Assembly: GCA_028641055.1 (NCBI GenBank)
Contig: CM054060.1
Coordinates: 206,298,445-206,362,444, forward strand
Reading direction: 5' to 3'
Length of the DNA stretch: 64,000 nt
Source: Alopecurus myosuroides
Lineage: Eukaryota > Streptophyta > Magnoliopsida > Poales > Poaceae
Each line of letters begins with the position of its first letter. The first letter of the stretch is position 1. This document shows positions 1 through 11,428 of this stretch, piece by piece. Position numbers and translations under genes: made by a program. The notes under the pieces were generated by a model that did no database searches, was not told the origin of the DNA, and was given only the letters and a program-made list of their open reading frames with translations.

Positions 1-1284
1 CGCCGCCTCCGATCGATTGGAAGGAAGGAACAACACGTGTGGGTGGATCACAGACTTGGAGCCCTGGCCATCACCATGACGTATGTTGATCAAGTCCCGA
101 GTAGTACTTGTTAGGCTTGCTGCCACTTCACGTGAAGGGAAAAGAATTCAGATTCCTAGTCTGCTATGTCCACACAACCACTCGTACCAGGTGCTATCTG
201 TTAAATTTCATCGCTCCGTATAAATTAATTTCTTTGGGGATATTTTCTATTCCTTTGGCTTGTACTGCTTTGTGCACAAATTATCTGCTCATGGTTATCA
301 TGAAGTACCAGCTTTTGCTGGAGTGTGACACAAGGATTTTCATATGGCAAGTCAAGATGCGAGCGTTGTTGGCGAAAGCCGATTATGAGGATGCACTGGA
401 TATTTTTTTGTTTAAGGTGGAGTTTTCGGGATTATAACCCTTCAGATATAATGGATGCAAATATATTGCTGCAGTTATTTGAAGAACACAATTCAGTTAT
501 CAGAAGAAGAAATTATGGAGGAGGCAATTATTAATCCTGTTGGTAGCCAGCATATATACTCTATACTCTCCAGAGATATTTGCTGTTATGCATGTGAAGG
601 TTTTGTTCATGTTCGTGATGAGGATCAGTTGTGATGCAAGGAGATATGTGTCTGCTAGATACTACAACATTAGTACTGTTCAGATTCAAGTAAAATTTAG
701 TTGTCTTTGCTCTTTTAAGAGAGGTCTATTGCAGAGGTTAAGCTCCAATGCATGTTTAGAAGGTTCCTTCATCCGACAGTTGTTTTACATGGACAGTTTT
801 AGACCATGTCATGGATTTTTCAGACGGCAGTTTTTGGTTGTACGTGATACGATCCGTACCGGATGCTCTTGCATGAGTATTGTTTGCCGAGATTTATGCT
901 ATATGTTTTATAGCATGTTTAGATTCCATGAGATGAGTTCTTCACAATGCGATGTGCATCAAGATGTTGCACTATGAGCTATGCGCTCGTTTATGCACCA
1001 CAGGAGATATGATGACTTATGTCATTTGATGATTGAGCAGTTTCAGTTTTTGAGGTCAGTGGCACAGACTCAGACTTTTATTGGGAGACCCCAATTTTCA
1101 TATGTCTGCTTGGTTGACAGCTGTGCTATGTTATGGATGACCTATGTGATTTGCTCAGTATGACTTCATGAGAAGTTTATTGGTCCTATGGACGTTTCAA
1201 GGCACAAGGTTTACTTGTGATGACTTTAATTGAGGAGTTGATGCTATCTATGATTATTGTACGGGATTTCGTCTCAAGGTGGAG

Positions 1285-1660
1285 TGTTATTTTATTGTGT
1301 TCCGAATCCCATACAATTGGTGTACTACATATGGAGTCCTACGAGACTAAGGCATGCCAACCGTGCTAGACGTGCACAACTACAACTCTATTTCGTGTCC
1401 ACCAAGAAAGAGAGTTGTTTGCCCCAATATATAGTGCAAGGTAGTCATAGAATAGAGAGAGTTAGAAAGATGTGAGATCAAAAGAGAGATCCACAAGATT
1501 AGCACGTAGAGGGTTTGTCCTCTCGTGTATTGTAATACTCCTCCCAATTATAGTGATACGCCTTTGTGCGTGCCGTGGTTTTCTCCCGCAAGGGTTTCCA
1601 CGTAAAAATCTGTGTTCTTGTTCTTGGTTGATCTACTTTTCGCTGCGCCGTTTTGTAACA
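1285..1660 (+). repeat. 3' LTR of the copia-like element
   Basis: A 376 bp segment opens TGTTAT and closes GTAACA, so its outer five bases are perfect inverted repeats. It has a TATA-like box and the T-rich, CCCGCAAGGG-containing 3' part common in plant copia LTRs. The right-hand target duplicate would be ACCTC (1661-1665); its left partner is outside the window. Confidence 0.6.
1428..1434 (+). promoter_or_regulatory. TATA-like box in the copia-like LTR
   Basis: TATATAG lies about 140 bases into the LTR, where a pol II start for the element would be expected. This is motif and position only. Confidence 0.35.
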
Positions 1661-3851
1661 ACCTCGTCTCTCTTTTTCTCTAAGTCTTTTGTCCCCTTTC
1701 ATTTATGTTCCTTTAGAACTTACGCTATGGCTAAGTTAGATAAAGACCAGTCCCTAGTTAGTACAAGTGTTGGAAATTTCAATGAAGTCACCAACAAGGA
1801 GGAAGCTACAAAGGACCCTGGGGATTTTCCAAGACCAATCATGTGAAGACATAGAATTTGTTTTCAATATGATTAATGTATTGCAAAAACTTAGAATTTA
1901 TTTTCCCAAGTGAGATGAGAGTTTTGACCAAGACTTCAACAAGGATCTCATCAAGAAGAAGAACTTCAACAAGGAGCCAACTCCAGAAGAATAATCTCCC
2001 AGAAAACGAAGAAGAAGAAGAGAAGATTTTACAAGTCCTTTATTAAGGAACTCTAACAACACCTACTACCTCTCTTATTCTATATGACTAAGTCCATATA
2101 ATTATAGATACTTCAAATGTTTTTCTTCAACTCAATGAGGAGTACTACAAGCAAGGCCATTGAAGAAACATGAAAGACTTGGACATCAGAAGCCACTCAA
2201 GAAGATGGAAGAAGGACTTGGAGAAAACAAGACAAAAATTGATTTGATCTTTGTGTGATCTTTTGATCAAAAACTAACCCTTAGTCACAAAGGGAAAACC
2301 ACTAAGAATAATTTCTTAGTTCTCTTTGTGTATTGAAATAACAAGTTGTCCTTTTGCATATTAGAATAAAGGTGATAATACTTAGTGAAACTTTTGTTCA
2401 ATAAGTTTGGAATCCTCAAGACACAATCCTTAGCCATTTGCCATACACTAAACCCAAACAAATTGATTCCTTTGTAGAATAAATGGTTGTGTTAAGTTTG
2501 TTGATTGTTATACTTTGTTATTTTGCTTGTGATTGTTTGTTTATTGTTGTTTACTTGTGTTGTTTAGATTGTACGGAGAGAACTTTCTATTTTGTGAAGA
2601 GAAGGTGATTGTTCTTCACCAAATTCAAAGGCAAGTAACACACCATCAACTACCTATTATTTTTATTATGCATCCCTAGACTTTTGAGTAGTATGCATGG
2701 TAGGAATTTTCTCTAAGTATTATGCTATGCTATTATCCCAAGTAGTGTGTAGCCATCCTTTATATCCTACTAGTATAGAAGACATTGATAACTTAGTAGA
2801 ATTATTGATGCCTTGCAAAAATTGTTTTGATTAAACTATTACATTCTACTAAGTTAATTTACTACCTGGGTGGATTGGGCTTGATTGGCTGTCAGACTTG
2901 AGTGTTCATTCACTTGTGGTTTGCCACCCAGGAATAAAGGGACCAATGTTTCCTCCAAGTGAAGTTGCTATCGTGCAGCCATTAGTCATATGGGCTCTGG
3001 CTAGATTGATTAAGTTGCGTGGACTTGTCCCGACTTGACAGGTGGTGGTAGAATGGTTAGAATGGGAGTGCGTCAAGTCAGTATGGGATGAGGAAATACT
3101 TCTGAAAAATCTCGTCTCAACTCTCTCCTTTTCCTTAGCACAAATTGGGTGCTTGAGGATAGTTTGGGTTAGTTGGGTCTAATGGTGAAAGTGCACAACC
3201 TCTGTAGAGTTAAAAACTAAGTACTTAGCCGTGTCTTCGGTTACGGATAATTCAAGCAGCTGATCAAGGATGACAACGGAGGCTCCCAACATAATTTTCT
3301 ATAAGTAAAAATTTGAGGGTTGAACAAGGGTAGAAGAGGCTATGGTTTTCAAGCCATGTCTCAATTTTTGAGGAAAAGTTTTATAAAGTGTTAGGAAAAA
3401 TTGGCTTTATGCAAAACAGCCTTAAACTTCACTCAGCCAAATATGCATGTAGTATTATTCTTGCCATTTATATCCACCATAGTGTTACTTGCCAATACAT
3501 TAAATTGTATTGACTCCCTTGTGGCTGCATATTACATATTGTAGATGAATTTGAAGACGAGTGAGGTTTCGTTCAGGATCTCGAGTCTATTGCCAACATG
3601 TTTTGCCTGTGGCACATGAAGAAGATGAGACTCATTGTGTACTATGTTTTTTGCTGTAATTCTGTTTTCTGCTAGTCTTCTAAGACTATGCAAGTTGTAA
3701 TCATATTTTGTAAAGACTGGATCATGCGATGTAATAGATTTTGACGCATTTGCATGATATTTCATTTTGAACTGTGGTGCTAGCAATTGATCCAGGGACT
3801 AGCACATTAACACAGAGGTCTTGTCTTTGTTTAAAACATGGGATCGCTACA
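1661..3851 (+). repeat. 5' LTR of element B, right-hand part
   Basis: This matches 18885-21056 nearly base for base with a few percent substitutions and small indels, and ends GATCGCTACA just before the primer site. The missing left half of the LTR lies left of the copia-like insertion. Reading frames here are short and not conserved as protein. Confidence 0.85.
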
Positions 3852-4436
3852 AAATGGTATCAGTGCATTGTGTTGCCCGTAGTATTCGAGACCTTAAGTT
3901 TGGAAAAGACCTAGGTGGAAAACCTATTTTATCCAAATCTTCTAAAGACAAACTTCTCATCTTTCTCATATCTTCTCATGTATCATTCATTTCCAAAAAT
4001 TTCTTCTCTTTAGATAACATCCCTTCTATACCATCAGACAAGTTTGGTGAATATCATGCCCTGGAGTGCAAGAAGTATCCTTCACCCAACCTAAAGTACT
4101 ACAGAGAAGATCATTGAAGAATTTAGAAAAGAAATCAGAGTCACCGACAATCAGAAACATCTCAAGACATTTGAAGAGAATCCAGAAGATATAGATGAGA
4201 CCACCAATCTAGATACCTTGCTAGAACGTTATCGTGCTAGTGCATTGATCATACCAATGAGTGTGTTATGCCAATATTAGTTGTTTTTGAAAACTTTGTT
4301 GGTTCGTGTGATGAATGAGTTGTTTTATGTTTATTATGTGCTGTTTGTAAGATGAGTTTATCTGTTGTGCTTGGATATGAACCTCCTTTAGCGGTCTTTC
4401 TAACCTTTACTCATCCCTCCCTAACACCCCAAACAG
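3852..4436 (+). other. Leader region of element B
   Basis: This is 585 bases between the LTR and the zinc-knuckle ORF. A short frame (3821-4117) crosses the LTR end and primer site and is unlikely to be a real protein. The last 40 bases before the ATG at 4437 are pyrimidine-rich with a CTAAC and end in CAG, like a 3' splice site. GTAAGA at 4350-4355 could be the matching donor. Splicing is inference only. Confidence 0.5.
3855..3866 (+). other. Primer binding site of element B (initiator tRNA-Met type)
   Basis: TGGTATCAGTGC starts three bases after the LTR end. It differs by one base from TGGTATCAGAGC, the usual plant initiator-tRNA-Met site. It fixes both the LTR end and the + orientation. 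Confidence 0.85.
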
Positions 4437-5372
4437 ATGCCTAACCAGAATGCCAACAACCATGAGAAGTCAATAGCAATGAAGATGCTACTAAAAGCTC
4501 ACACTCAGCTGATACAACTGATGACCCAGAGCCAAGCTAGCAACCCCAATATGGAGTTAAATCCAGGAATGCAACAAGTGTTGGATACTCAATCACAAAT
4601 AGTGAAGATGATATCCCAAAACTTGGCCAATAGTGAAAACAATCAGTCCGTGGTAGCTAGAGATAACGAGGAGACAGAAGAAGAAATGTTTTCAATACTC
4701 AAAGCCTGCAAATCTTGTGGAGAGATAGGACACTATTCGGAAGAATGTCCTGATGAGTGGACCCCTGGTGATGAAAACAACTCAATTGGAGGATACTTCC
4801 CTCAAGTTACTTGCTTTTTGTGTGAAGGAACAACACATGTTCCAACACAATGTCCACTTTACCCCATGGTACAACAAGCTAGACAACAAGCCAAAGTGGG
4901 AATGCTTACTGCAATCCAAGAGAACTTAGGAAAACTAGAAGTGAAGGGAAACCGCAAGCTGGAGACTATTCAGATGGACCGTGTCAAGATGAACACTCGA
5001 GCCAAGACTGCCCCACATGCCCATTCATCCAAACACACCACCAAGAATTGTTATTCTTGTGAAGAAGATGGACATTTATCTAGGAATTGTCCCAACAAGC
5101 ATCCTAGACCTTCAACCAACATAGTTGAGTATACTGGAAAATTGTATGAAGACATGATGGCCAATATTACACCAATAAAAAGGAAGAAGGACCTAAGCAA
5201 AGTCACTTGTTTCCAGTGCAGAGATACAGGACATTATGCCAATGACGGCCCTGAGAAGAAACTTCAGAACCCCAACTACTTCCACAAAGACATCAGTCAA
5301 GTGTTGTGCTTTAAGTGCATAAATAAAAGGCACTATGCCAAAAATTGTCCTGAAAGGAAGAAAGGAGAATAA
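4437..5372 (+). CDS. Multi-zinc-knuckle (CCHC) Gag-like protein of element B
   Basis: The 311-residue ORF holds five retroviral-type zinc knuckles. Four keep the full CX2CX4HX4C spacing: CKSCGEIGHYSEEC (about residue 91), CFLCEGTTHVPTQC (126), CYSCEEDGHLSRNC (204) and CFKCINKRHYAKNC (292). One near residue 257 has lost its last Cys to Gly (CFQCRDTGHYANDG). The N-terminal 80 residues are Gln- and Met-rich without a recognisable capsid domain, and the C-terminus is basic. Zinc knuckles bind nucleic acid, so an RNA-packaging or chaperone role is plausible. It is the only coding region of the element, with ATG directly after an acceptor-like CAG. It could be a relic nucleocapsid expanded by duplication rather than a working Gag. 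Confidence 0.75.
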   Translation: MPNQNANNHEKSIAMKMLLKAHTQLIQLMTQSQASNPNMELNPGMQQVLDTQSQIVKMISQNLANSENNQSVVARDNEETEEEMFSILKACKSCGEIGHYSEECPDEWTPGDENNSIGGYFPQVTCFLCEGTTHVPTQCPLYPMVQQARQQAKVGMLTAIQENLGKLEVKGNRKLETIQMDRVKMNTRAKTAPHAHSSKHTTKNCYSCEEDGHLSRNCPNKHPRPSTNIVEYTGKLYEDMMANITPIKRKKDLSKVTCFQCRDTGHYANDGPEKKLQNPNYFHKDISQVLCFKCINKRHYAKNCPERKKGE

Positions 5373-5819
5373 TAATTCAAGGAGACCAACACTGCAGCAG
5401 GACATGCTAAGCAACAAGTTTGAGTCTTATGCAAAGTCTTATTTTGGAAATGAATGGTCCTTAGAAGATACTTCTGGTGTAATAAACTACAATGAATCTT
5501 TGAGAAATGTGTTCCCATTTTAATGAGATGTTGTTGTGAAATACTCCCAACTTGGTCTTTTGATTGACCCAAAGAGTGACCACTCAGTATCAAAGGTAGT
5601 TCAACAGACCCATCTTGATCTACAGCTCTATCGCGAAGGAAAGTTCTACTCAAGCCATCTGGAATCAAGCCACTCCAACCTAATGAAATAGACTACCCAC
5701 AAAAGTTTCTTATAAGGGTGGTAGCCCACCTAGTTGTTCTGGAACTCAGTTACCAAAACCTATCCAACTTTCTAGACTTCCCAAATCTCGGGACGAGATT
5801 TCTTTTAAGGGTGGTAGTC
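5373..5819 (+). other. 3' untranslated region of element B, with 17-nt dyad and polypurine tract
   Basis: The segment is non-coding apart from short frames. At 5784-5800 lies AATCTCGGGACGAGATT, an inverted repeat with 7-base arms. The tract AAGGGTGGTAG (5807-5817), just before the LTR, would prime plus-strand synthesis. The same arrangement occurs in elements A and C. Confidence 0.75.
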
Positions 5820-6338
5820 TGTAACATCCCTAATTTTTGGAGAAAGACAAAAATCACAAAAATTTAAAACTTTTGTTTTCTGGTTAAACCAAGCCTCCAA
5901 CAACAAATAAAACTCTAACACAAAGGAAGTACTATATGTTATTCCAATGCTATTGGAAATAATAATCCAAACATGTCATATAACCCTTAAAAGAAATAAT
6001 TCAAAATAAGTTTTATTATTCAAAGTATCTATTTGTTTATTTTGAAATAACATTAAGTTGTTATTAGAGTTTACTCATATTTTAAAATATGAATATGAAA
6101 AATAAGTTAAATGACTTTTGTAAAATAACATTTGACTTATAGAATGTTTTTGGATTTTATAAAGCCTCCTTTCAAATGATTTGTCATATTTCCAATTAAA
6201 ATGATATTAAGTAGCCATAGTTATTTAATCATATTTTGAAAATACAATTATTTTAAGTGTGTTAAAACAACATCTAAATGTTTTCATGTGAAAGGTTTTA
6301 TTTTTACAAAACTATAGAATTTTATTTGAAATCATTTA
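5820..6338 (+). repeat. 3' LTR of element B, left-hand part
   Basis: Opens TGTAACATCCCTAATTTTTG right after the polypurine tract and runs AT-rich until element A begins at 6339. Its last five bases, ATTTA (6334-6338), are the target site duplicated by element A. Confidence 0.85.
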
Positions 6339-9300
6339 TGTCGCACCCTGATTTCTAGGGGATACTCACCGTACGAACTGGATAGCAGATGCTTGGATTA
6401 TGGGGCATAACTGCTCCCACGTCCCAGCTTCCTGGTAGGCCTGTGCTTATGCGCGACAACACAAGCCCTGCTATTCCATCGTCGATGTAAACTATCCACT
6501 AGAGATCAAAGGCACTTCCGTCGACGTACTTCAAACCATACACACATGGTACGTCAACGGCGTTTAACAAGTGATATCACAACAGATCTCTACGACACAA
6601 AAGATTGAAATAAGTTGCAAATGGCTCTCATTAGAGCAGAGATAGCAAATACATTCATTCAGAGGACACATGTCCCAACAATACCTCAGTACATCACAGC
6701 GGAAGCATTCAACATGTCTGAGTACAGACAAGAACCAAATAGGCCTAAGAGGCCGGAAACGAAAAGACGGGGCCCATCCACGAAGTCTCGGATCCTGCCC
6801 GGGTCCGCTATCTACTCGTCAGCAGTCTCGTCATACTCCACGTAGTAGCCACCATGTAGATCCTCGGAAACGTAGGTCTGCGGAAACCACAGCCCCAAAG
6901 GGGTCAGTACATAAACGTACTGGCAAGCAAGACTCGCAGTTCACCAAAGTGTAACCCGTCAACACCAAGCACAGATGCCTTGGGTTCAACGGAAGAGAGG
7001 GAAATATAAAAGATGCTGCAACTGGCTGCGCTAACCAACTACAGAGATTCTACCACTTCCGGCTAACAGAAAGGAGATAAGATCGAGGATTGTAACCAAC
7101 TGAAAGATAACTTCAAACAAACCCATCCTGGATCTCGCCCCTTATCCAAAGAAGCAATCCGAGGATAACTCACACAGTTGTTTTAAAGGTGAATCAAGTT
7201 ATTGTGTCATCAACCTATTACTAGTCAAGTTATTAATCATTGGGTGTAGCATGTTTGATCATTATGTTTAAGTTGTCCTGAGTACTTGTTAGCCAGTACT
7301 TTCACCAAGTAATCCATAACCGCGGAAAACACGGCTTCTCGAGAAGATTATCCCTGCAGGGTTGCACCAATTTGGCCGTACACGCATGAATAACCCGCCA
7401 GATGGAAGGCCCTTCCACCAAGCGGGGCACTCAACACAACTCAACTCTTCCTCGCATCAAGCCCAAAGAACCTTGGGCGCACGGCTAATCGAGCCCAGAA
7501 GAAAATGGACCCTCATAGCACTCTAAGAACGTGTCCCCCTATATGCCGACTACGAAAGTTCCACCCTGGCCTGGGCTCGCAAAAACATGCATGCGGCAAA
7601 TGGAAAACACGAACTAAATGAGGCGATTTGGACGAGATGCGAATCGAATCAAATTGAGGGGGGCGCCCATACTCGCTTCCCACATGCGGTTAGTGCGCTC
7701 ATCATGGATCAGTAGACAAGACCCTTTTCCTATTAGGGTCGACACTAGCAGGCCTCAAAACCACACAGGGCCTCCTGCCGGTGCCTTATCATCAAATTTA
7801 TCATTATTAGTAACATTAGCATGATTGATTGATTAAACATCGAGCCCCCAGAACATAATAGAGTAGTAACAGAAAGTAACGGGTAACAGACTCGAGCAAA
7901 ACAAACTAAGCATGCTAGTAAGACACTGGCTCAACCAAAGGGGTGATAGGATTGGAGGTGAGGCAATATCAAGGTTAAGGGATTCATGTGATGGGTTCGT
8001 AACAGCAACAACTAATCATAGGGCTAGCAGGATAGACAACGGAAAGTATCGGTAACCAATGTTGAAAGGAACACGATGGTTCATGTGAGTGATGACTTGC
8101 CTGCAAACCCAGTAGCCTGGTACTGAGCTAACTCCTTAGAAGGGGTGTCGTAAGTATCGTCGGTCTCAACGTCGTCGTATATCCGAGAAGAAGCAAACAA
8201 ACAATGCAGAAAGATAAACAATCAATATCAGGGCATAGTGCACAAACATAGGATGATGCATGACCATTTAATTGATGCATAGAAATAAACTAGTTGACAA
8301 GATAACAACATGATTAAATGGACCCACATGCAATTGGATTGCATATGAAAAGCCCATGAATTATGGTTGAATTAATTGTTTTACAACTAATCATTATATG
8401 AAAGTGGATTAGCATGATGCATGGATGAGGAAAACATCAAAATAACAACAATAGAATCAAATTGAAATAAGGTTTAACAAGTTTGGAAATTCATTTATTA
8501 AGTTAGGAAATTTTGGTTACTTAAAGGTGTTACACAAGCATTTGTTGTTTTCACCACTTTTAATTGTTCAAAATGGATAACAAAGTTTATATTTGGAAAG
8601 AACACAAGATTTTAGTTGGAATACATGTTTCACTTGTTGAAAAAGGATTTCAAATAAATTATTTATGAATTAAACAAGTTTAAGCAAGAATTAAATGAAT
8701 TTAATTCAAACATGAACTTATTTGAATTTTTATTTGTTCAAAACATCAAGTAAGATTCATATTTGAAAATTTTATACTTTTGTGGTTTGAAAACATATTT
8801 TATATGCCCCAAAAGAATTTGTTTTGATCAAGTTATGAATTTGACAATATTAAATGATTTAAACAAGGTTTAAATCATTTAACCAATTTTAATTATTCAA
8901 AACATGAAACAAATTTTATATTTGGAAAGAGGGTTTAATTTTGCATGGAAAACATATTTCATTTGTGGAAATTGGATTTAAAATGAGCAAGTTATTATTT
9001 TGGCAATTTTAAATGCAATAAACAAGAAACAGTTGTTTTCAGCAATTTAAATTATTCAAAACAGCAAACAAAATTTATATTTGGAAAGTAGATGAAAAAT
9101 TGATTGGAAAACATATTTAGTTTGTTGCATTTGGAATTTTTATGCTCAAGTTATGAATTTTGCAAGTTTAAGTGGATTTGACAAGTTTTCAAATATTGCA
9201 CCAATTTAAAATATTCAAAACAGTAAAAAAAATTTATATTTGGGTAGAACATTTAATTTGGTATTGAAAACATATCAAAAATGTTGGATTTGGAGTTAAA

Positions 9301-9480
9301 ATGATTTTATTATGCAATTTACAAAATTGAGGTGCAATCTGCCATTTTTTAGTGAAACAGGGACTTGGAAAATAATTTGCAGGGGCTAGATCAAAATACC
9401 AGGGGTCTAGTTGTGATTCTGTGAAATGGCTGTGACCAAATCCATGGAAAAAAAATATTTTGTTAAAAATGAGGGAGGGG

Positions 9481-9528
9481 GGATTCGAACCCCCCACCTC
9501 CTGATGTGCTCGAGGGTGCCTAACCAAT
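9481..9528 (-). other. tRNA-like module in the element A 3' LTR
   Basis: On the - strand a perfect T-arm, GGGGG-TTCGAAT-CCCCC, contains the pol III B-box form GGTTCGAATCC (complement of 9481-9491). About 27 bases upstream is TTGGTTAGGC (complement of 9518-9527), similar to a D-arm/A-box. I cannot fold a convincing anticodon arm, so this looks like a decayed tRNA or SINE head rather than a working tRNA gene. Confidence 0.5.
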
Positions 9529-9778
9529 GGGGTACTTCGCTGTGTGTTGACAGGATGGAAGCCGCGGGGGGGATATGGTGTGGCTTGCGGACTGTTTTTT
9601 CTGAAATTGACTAAACCCGCACGGGTACCTCATCTGCACCACGACAGAACATGGCCGTCGGGGGCTGCCTGTTGTGCTCGCGCCGGAGGGGCGCCGTGCG
9701 CTGGGGTTCCTGGGGCGGCTTGCGGTGGTGAGCGAGAAGGAGGAGGCGATCGAGGGGAAGAGGAGCGGGAGGCCTCAC

Positions 9779-9964
9779 CTGGAGCGCTCGATGGAGGAGG
9801 GAGTCGGGGCGGATGCAGGGAGGCAGGCCGGCGAGGACTTGGACGGCGGCGGCGCTGCGGAGCTCCTCGAGGGCGGACGAGAGGTCGAGGAGGGAGAGGG
9901 CGGTGCGGGGATTCCATTCCCGCACCCGCCCTGGCCGGAAAGTGGCCGGAACACCGGCGATCAC
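9779..9964 (-). pseudogene. Captured host-gene first-exon-like fragment in the element A 3' LTR
   Basis: In a GC-rich island foreign to its AT-rich surroundings, an ATG (9964) opens 62 codons starting MIAGVPATFRPGRVREW and ending HRALQ. The frame then meets CAG|GTGAGG, a good plant 5' splice site in phase 0. The - strand sequence before the ATG is CT-rich with AAACCCTAACC and CCCTAGCC motifs, typical of grass 5' UTRs. I do not recognise the protein. The same block is in the other LTR, so it was acquired before this insertion. A spurious frame in a GC-rich LTR is the alternative. Confidence 0.45.
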
Positions 9965-11360
9965 CGGAGTAAGGAGAGGGTTTTCGGTGGCGGATGTACA
10001 GGTTCAGATACAGAGAAGATACAGAGAGTAGATGGAGGTGGAAGAGATGGAGGAAGATTGGAGGCGGGGAGAGGGAAAAGAAATGGAGAGGGCAGAGGCT
10101 AGGGCTTCGGTTAGGGTTTTAAGGGAGGGGAAGAGCATGATCAACCGTTCGCTGCCTTCTCTGTCGACGTGGTGTGCTTCAGATGGCTGCCGTACGAGAG
10201 GTGGAAGAAGGAGCGAGGGGGTATGGGCCTGGGGAGTTGGACTTGGGGGGAAAAAGATGGGCCTGAGGGAATAGGTTGGGCTAGGAGGAAAAATTGGGCC
10301 TGCTGCTCTCTCTCTCTCCCTTTTAATTATTTGATCCAATTTATTTTTTTTGTAGCAAAAGCAAATGGAAACATTTGATAGTTTTTTGAGTGAATAAAAT
10401 CTTGGAAAAAATTCCAGTGGTCTGGTAGGTTCAAACTCTACCACCTTACCACTTAAGTTTTTGGGAAACCAAATTTTGGGTTGCTGTTTGCCAACTGATT
10501 TGAAATTTGAATAATTTGCAACTAATTGATTTATTATTGGAAAACATCAAATTTAATAGGGTAACCCTATTATTAACTTGGGTTAACTTAGTGGAATGGT
10601 TTGGTAGTTTTCATGAATTGGAAATTTTGGTGCTGTTTGAATTTGAGTTTGAGTTTGAAAGCAATTTGGGAATTTATTTATTTGAAACAAAGCACCAAAT
10701 TATTAGTTGATCAAACATGGAAAATAATTGGAAACAAAAGAGTGTATTTTGTTTTGGGTAATTTCATAATTTGAAAAATGGTGTTGTTTGAAGGTTTTTG
10801 ATGGGAATTTGAATAACTTGTTAATTAATGAATTACTAATGAAAACAATGTTTTATTTAGGGTGACCCCTATTGATTAACATAGAACAAATGATTATAAT
10901 TTGGTTGTTACTTTTATAACTTTCACATTTGGTGCTGTTTTGTGATTGCTTTGAACTTGGAAACAATTGGGAAATAATTGGTTGAATTAATTGTTTGATT
11001 AAAACCAACAATTTAATAAGTGATCATTATGGAATAAAAAGAAAACAATTTGGTTGTTTTTATTTGAAATAACATTTTGGAAATTGTAACATCACAAGGA
11101 TGAAACAAAGGGTTTGAATTTTGGTTTGAAATTCAAATAGAAAACAAAGGAAAACAAATGAAAACAGTTGGAAAACAAATGAAAACAGAGGAAAACAAAA
11201 GGAAAACAAGCAAAACAATTGCAATCAACATGATGCCATGATGCAAAACATAAAATAACAGAGAGCAAACATTCTAAAGGCTATTTTTCAGACTTGGGAT
11301 GTTACAAAACGCCCCCCCTTGAAGGAATCGCGCCCCGAGATTCCTACTGAGAAAAGAAAA

Positions 11361-11428
11361 GGTCCGAATACTTCTTGGGAAGATCCTCTTGAGCTGTGAC
11401 ACGTGAAACACATCGTGCACATTGGATA
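11361..11428 (-). pseudogene. Remnant of Ty3/gypsy integrase C-terminus
   Basis: The - strand reads LSNVHDVFHVSQLKR followed by a basic tail. HDVFHVSQLK is a hallmark of the region after the integrase core in plant chromovirus-like Ty3/gypsy polyproteins. Nothing upstream of it survives. It shows that A derives from an autonomous Ty3/gypsy element by deletion of nearly all of gag-pol. Confidence 0.7.

Larger units (their letters stand above)
1..1660 (+). mobile_element. 3' end of a copia-like LTR retrotransposon (interior remnant plus 3' LTR)
   Basis: The right part (1285-1660) has the form of a short LTR with matching ends, TGTTA and TAACA, preceded by a purine tract AAGGTGGAG at 1276-1284. 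Short LTRs of this kind with such a tract are usual for Ty1/copia elements. The 1,284 bases to its left would be the 3' interior. I find no RT, RNase H or integrase motif there; short ORFs exist but none resembles a known domain, so the copy is decayed or non-autonomous. The element interrupts the 5' LTR of element B: bases from 1661 match the B LTR at 18885 onward, and bases before it do not. The 5' part of the element lies outside the window. Confidence 0.6.
6339..11306 (-). repeat. 3' LTR of element A
   Basis: Read on the - strand it opens TGTAACATCCCAAGTCTG and ends GGGTGCGACA. From its 5' end it holds an AT-rich stretch, a GC-rich block (about 9600-10290) resembling the 5' end of a host gene, a tRNA-like module (9481-9528), a second AT-rich stretch, then a mixed region. 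It is unusually long for a Ty3/gypsy LTR. The frames seen inside are not conserved domains. Confidence 0.9.

Noticed and set aside
3821..4117. 98-codon frame crossing the element B LTR end and primer site
   Set aside because: No domain, non-ATG-favoured context and loss of frame before the zinc-knuckle ORF; most likely chance.
6615..6954. Short + strand frames near the element A LTR end, repeated at 12460-12751
   Set aside because: Antisense to the element, no domain, and identical only because the two LTRs are identical.
9544..10102. Several overlapping + strand frames of 70-142 codons in the GC-rich LTR block (also 15389-15947)
   Set aside because: GC-rich DNA opens all frames; the opposite strand has the better gene signals (leader, ATG, splice donor), and these look like shadows.
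10419..10465. Second tRNA-like T-arm (GGTAG...CTACC around GTTCAAAC) in the element A LTR
   Set aside because: A simple inverted repeat with a poor B-box and no A-box at tRNA spacing on either strand.
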